Shown piece by piece: positions 61,078 through 64,000 of a stretch of DNA of 64,000 nt; position 1 is the stretch's first letter, and each line of letters starts with the position of its first letter. The stretch is from an uncultured bacterium (GTDB lineage: Bacteria; Spirochaetota; Leptospiria; Leptospirales; Leptonemataceae), in NCBI GenBank assembly GCA_937928085.1, contig CALFVU010000008.1:62001-126000 (forward strand), given 5' to 3'. Made by a program: the position numbers and the translations under genes. The notes under the pieces were generated by a model that saw only the letters and a list, made by a program, of their open reading frames with translations, did no database searches and was not told where the DNA came from.

Positions 61078-62397
61078 TTATACTATTTTTCTAAGTAATT
61101 GTAAAGTTTCTTCGAAAGCAAATCCTTCATTAATGGATTGCTTTAAGAATGAATTAATTTTATCAATTTTTTCTATGGCTTCGTCTAATACTGGATTTGT
61201 ACCTTTTACATAAGCACCTAAGTTGATTAAATCTTCGTTTTGTTTGTAAACTGCAAGAAGAGAACGAATTTTAGAAGCCATAGAGTGGTGTTCTTCTGTA
61301 ATTAAATTTGGCATAAGTCTCGAAATAGACTCTATAATTTCTATAGCGGGATAATGATTTCTATGGGCTAGTTGCCGACTTAGAATAATATGTCCATCTA
61401 AAATACCGCGACTTGCATCCGCTACAGGATCGTTCATATCATCAGATTCCACTAATACACTATAAAAGCCAGTGATTGATCCTTTTTTAGAAACTCCACT
61501 TCTTTCTACGAGGCGGCTTAATTTATACCAGGTACTTTGGGGATATCCACCAGGTCCTAAAGGTTCACCCATAGCAATACCTATTTCTCTAAGAGCCATA
61601 CAAAATCGAGTGATTGAATCCATAAAAAGATTTACATCTTTTCCTAAATCTCTAAAATACTCTGCAATACTTGTTGCGATATAAGCAGCATACATTTTTT
61701 CCAATGCACTTTTATCGCTTGTTGAGACTATTAAGATTGATCTTTGCATACCTTCTCGTTCGAGATCTTTTTCAATAAATTCTCTCACTTCTCTACCTCG
61801 TTCTCCAACAAGACATATAACATTTAAATCCGCTTTTGTATATCGAGCAATCATTCCTAGTAAAGTTGATTTTCCTACACCTGTACCTGAAAAAATTCCA
61901 ATTCTTTGACCTTTTCCTACAGTTAAAAGTCCATCGATGGCTTTAATTCCGGTAACAAGAACAGAGCGAATGGGATCTCTATCCATTGGACTCGGGGGTG
62001 AATTATCAGCATTTCTGTACTCACCTTCATAAAAAGATAAAGTACCATCTATAGGATTACCTAAACCGTCAAATACTCTACCTATCATTTTTTCAGAAAC
62101 TAACACTTGGACTTTTTTATTCATACTATAGACGTTTGCAGAAGGAAAAATTCCTTCTGTACTACCAAAAGGCATTAGAATCAAATACTTTCCACGAAAT
62201 CCTATTACTTCGCATATAAGATATTCCCCGTTATCTTTTTCAACTCTACATAAATCGTGAATACCGGTATCCAGCGGTCCCTCCGAAATGATAATAAAGC
62301 CTTGTACTTCCACAACTTTTCCAAAAGGTAAAATAGTATTTGTATTTTCGATAACTTTTAAATATTTATTTAATATTTCTTTTTGTATATTCGACAT
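61078..62397 (-). CDS. fliI: Flagellum-specific ATPase FliI
   Basis: FliI is the hexameric ATPase of the flagellar type III export gate. The sequence is close to F1-type beta subunits. The P-loop is IGIFSGTGVGKSTLLGMIAR near residue 165. LVGERGREVREFIEKDLE, DSITRFCMALREIGIAMGEPLGPGGYP, and VLVESDDMNDPVADASRGILDGHIILSRQLA then follow, all standard for the FliI/SctN group. A length of 439 is normal. The ATG at 62397 lies 79 bases from the divergent SpoIIE-type gene. Confidence 0.96.
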   Translation of the reverse strand: MSNIQKEILNKYLKVIENTNTILPFGKVVEVQGFIIISEGPLDTGIHDLCRVEKDNGEYLICEVIGFRGKYLILMPFGSTEGIFPSANVYSMNKKVQVLVSEKMIGRVFDGLGNPIDGTLSFYEGEYRNADNSPPSPMDRDPIRSVLVTGIKAIDGLLTVGKGQRIGIFSGTGVGKSTLLGMIARYTKADLNVICLVGERGREVREFIEKDLEREGMQRSILIVSTSDKSALEKMYAAYIATSIAEYFRDLGKDVNLFMDSITRFCMALREIGIAMGEPLGPGGYPQSTWYKLSRLVERSGVSKKGSITGFYSVLVESDDMNDPVADASRGILDGHIILSRQLAHRNHYPAIEIIESISRLMPNLITEEHHSMASKIRSLLAVYKQNEDLINLGAYVKGTNPVLDEAIEKIDKINSFLKQSINEGFAFEETLQLLRKIV

Positions 62398-62476
62398 TAA
62401 AGCTAAAATAGAGATTCAAATTTTTTTGTCAAATATTTACTTGATGCTAGAATACAAAACAATTTGTTGTACTGTA

Positions 62477-63349
62477 ATGGATCCATTAAAAATTTTAAAA
62501 ATCTTGGATGAATATGAAGTCCTAATAAAACCTTATGAAGAGATTTCTGATGATTACTTGAATAGTAAAGAACTTCTATCTAATTATCTTTTTGGAAATA
62601 AAATCATTAACGAGAGAAAACTAAATCAATTAAACGAAAAATTATTTTTTATAAATAGAAATCAAATTTTTAGCTTTAAAAATTTTTCTGTATATGGAAA
62701 AACTTATCCAAAATTTTTTACAAGTGGAGATTTTTATGGTGTTTTTCCATTAAAAGATAGTCGGGTTGTAGTAATTCTATCGGATGTAAGTGGTAAAGGA
62801 TTAAATGCAGCGCTTTTAGCTTTTATGTTGTTTTATTACGTTAATAATGAATTGCATATGTCTAGTATGATACCTCAGATATTATTAAAAAAAGTTAATG
62901 AAATTTGTTTACAAATTTTTGATGACATTCAATTTGCAACTTTTTCTTTATTAATTCTGGATTTGCTTTCTGGCTCTGTTGAATACTCTGCTGCTGGATG
63001 TCCTCCTTTATTACATTATAAATTCAGAGAACAACTTATAGAAGAAGTAGATACTTATAACATACCTTTGGGAATAGAAAAAGATTTTTTATACAAAGGG
63101 AAAACTATTGATTTTAATTTTGGGGATGTAATCCTCCTTTATACTGATGGTGCATATGAACAAACCAATAAAAAAAAACAAATCTATGGTATAGAAAGAT
63201 TAAAAAAATCTTTTAAAAAAAATGTGCATAAGAAACCTAAAACCTTAGTTAGAAAACTTTATTGGGATTTAAAACTATTTAGTTTATTTGTTTCTCCAAC
63301 AGATGATACAACGTATGTAGTAATTCACTTTTCAAGCAAAAAAAAGTGA
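62477..63349 (+). CDS. SpoIIE/RsbU-type PP2C serine phosphatase
   Basis: A 290-residue protein with a short N-terminal helical part (residues 1-75) and a PPM/SpoIIE phosphatase domain. Motifs are SGDFYGVFPLKDSRVVVILSDVSGKGLNAALLAFM (Asp residues binding Mn), DIQFATFSLLILDLLSG, SAAGCPPLLHYK, LYTDGAYEQTNKK, and DDTTYVVIHFSS. Such enzymes release anti-sigma antagonists in general stress or sigma-factor switches. The start was set at 62477 (MDPLKILKILDEYEV); ATG 62444 is possible, and the longer frame to 62288 runs antisense into fliI. The stop forms a TGATG overlap with the ptsI-like gene. Confidence 0.86.
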   Translation: MDPLKILKILDEYEVLIKPYEEISDDYLNSKELLSNYLFGNKIINERKLNQLNEKLFFINRNQIFSFKNFSVYGKTYPKFFTSGDFYGVFPLKDSRVVVILSDVSGKGLNAALLAFMLFYYVNNELHMSSMIPQILLKKVNEICLQIFDDIQFATFSLLILDLLSGSVEYSAAGCPPLLHYKFREQLIEEVDTYNIPLGIEKDFLYKGKTIDFNFGDVILLYTDGAYEQTNKKKQIYGIERLKKSFKKNVHKKPKTLVRKLYWDLKLFSLFVSPTDDTTYVVIHFSSKKK

Positions 63350-64000
63350 TGCGAGAAATTTGGAAAATTTTTGGTAAAGTAGCATCTAATGGTTTTGCAG
63401 AAGGTTATGCTGTAATTTTACCAGAATTTGAATCTTTGATCCCCGCATATAATCTAAATAATGATGATGAAAAGAAAAAAGAACTTCAAAAGTTTTATGA
63501 ATCTTTGAATCAAACATTGAATAAAATAAAAAAAATACAAAGTCAGGTTGAAGATTCAATTCAAGAATTACTTAATATACAAATCTGTTTTTTAAAAGAT
63601 CCTATTTTTTTAGAAGAAGTAGAAAAACACATTCATTCAGGTAAAAATTTAGCCCAAGCAATTTTTCTTAGTTCTAAAATAATGCATACAATGTTTTTTG
63701 AAAAATCTAATTCTTTTATAAAACAAAGATGGATAGATTTACAAGATGCTATTTATCAATTATTGGAGGAAACTCTGGGATATTCATATACAGAATTATG
63801 TATTCAAAAAATTAATCAATATAAAAAAAAATGTAACGATTATATTTTAATTGCAAAAGATATAAGTCCCTTATTATTTTTAAAAATTCCAAAACCAAAT
63901 GGAATTCTTTTGTTAGAAGGAGACATATCAGGTCATTTAATATTACTTGCAGCTAATCACGGAATTCCCATATTAGTAAAATGTTTTCCAGAAGAAGATT
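63349..64000 (+). CDS. PtsI-like PEP-utilising enzyme, N-terminal part (runs past window end)
   Basis: This open frame from ATG 63349 to the window end (217 residues) reads as Enzyme I of the PTS. It has a helical HPr-binding-like domain (about residues 40-140; LNQTLNKIKKIQSQVEDSIQ), then the phosphohistidine domain with ISPLLFLKIPKPNGILLLEG. The active-site region reads GDISGHLILLAANHGIPILV with His196, near the E. coli position His189. The usual sequence is GGxTSHxAIxAR; here Thr-Ser is Ser-Gly and the arginine is absent. Coupled (TGATG) to the SpoIIE-type gene. Catalytic domain lies beyond the window. Confidence 0.72.
   Translation, partial: MREIWKIFGKVASNGFAEGYAVILPEFESLIPAYNLNNDDEKKKELQKFYESLNQTLNKIKKIQSQVEDSIQELLNIQICFLKDPIFLEEVEKHIHSGKNLAQAIFLSSKIMHTMFFEKSNSFIKQRWIDLQDAIYQLLEETLGYSYTELCIQKINQYKKKCNDYILIAKDISPLLFLKIPKPNGILLLEGDISGHLILLAANHGIPILVKCFPEED

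Noticed and set aside
62288-62476. N-terminal 63 residues of the long SpoIIE-type ORF
   Set aside because: The first 110 bases are antisense to the fliI 5' end and encode no recognisable sequence; ATG 62477 or 62444 fits the domain and the divergent spacing better.
1-64000. CRISPR arrays, tandem repeats, tRNA and rRNA genes
   Set aside because: I looked for regularly spaced repeats, G/C-rich cloverleaf segments and rRNA-like stretches and saw none, though short repeats could be missed by eye.

Overview
The window is a compact, very AT-rich bacterial chromosome segment (by eye well under one third G+C). It most likely comes from a spirochaete of the Leptospirales side. The main evidence is the flagellar set: a long FliH, FliI and FliJ, plus the spirochaete-type periplasmic coiled-coil protein FlbB/MotE. 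Supporting evidence is lipoprotein-like signal sequences with relaxed lipoboxes, HD-GYP and SpoIIE-type signalling proteins, and an MBOAT/SGNH pair of the kind seen in Leptospira. No rRNA, tRNA or CRISPR array was recognised. Gene names come from reading motifs, not from database searches.

Layout. 1-6 kb: 3' end of dnaE, a small exported protein, lnt, pyrE and purL. 6.4-9.6 kb: a penicillin-acylase-family enzyme coupled to a PP2C phosphatase. 9.6-16.5 kb (minus): rpmE, a MoxR ATPase, a DUF58 protein, a membrane transglutaminase, a PQQ-type beta-propeller and a GH16 glucanase. 16.6-19.7 kb (minus): translation operon rpsP-khpA-rimM-trmD-rplS-rnhB. 19.8-22.5 kb: fliH, dcd, a small membrane protein and cysE. 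22.5-23.9 kb: gene-poor stretch with a decayed TnpB, ending in a palindromic operator/promoter. 23.9-34.2 kb: twin-thioredoxin protein, MFS transporter, GDSL hydrolase, ElyC-like protein, sugar-dehydrogenase-like lipoprotein, phospholipase D-type synthase, CapA-like phosphatase, esterase, rRNA methyltransferase. 34.3-37.3 kb: phosphotransferase/kinase fusion, a ruined SPFH (stomatin-like) gene and a CsoR-family regulator. 37.3-44.5 kb: DUF4015 putative glycoside hydrolase, EI24 membrane protein, panD, GAF/HD-GYP phosphodiesterase, SlyD-like FKBP, GT-C-like membrane protein. 44.6-52.8 kb: phosphohexomutase, lone ABC ATPase and MptE/Maf-like protein on the plus strand; ccmB, ccmC and three unknowns on the minus strand; a rhomboid-like membrane protein with a zinc ribbon. 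52.9-59.7 kb: pepA, a Bcp peroxiredoxin, DUF2203, trxB, MBOAT acyltransferase and SGNH-like partner. 59.7-64 kb: fliI-fliJ-(small ORF)-flbB on the minus strand, and divergently a SpoIIE-type phosphatase joined to a ptsI-like gene cut by the window end.

Themes. The genome is tightly packed. Same-strand genes are usually joined by ATGA, TAATG or TGATG overlaps, and several convergent pairs overlap at their 3' ends, leaving no room for hairpin terminators. Two loci are decaying: tnpB at 22.9-23.6 kb and the SPFH gene at 36.1-37.0 kb. The most notable signals are: an RNase HII gene with no standard start codon ahead of its catalytic motif, whose only good start is an ATT overlapping the rplS stop; lnt and pyrE, divergent with start codons one base apart; a perfect palindrome over the promoter of the twin-thioredoxin gene; a CsoR homologue lacking the copper-ligand histidine; possible leaderless promoters; and a rhomboid-like protein without the protease serine motif but with a cysteine/histidine-rich tail. 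I found no convincing new multi-gene defence or mobile system; the unusual features are mostly at the level of single genes and gene junctions.
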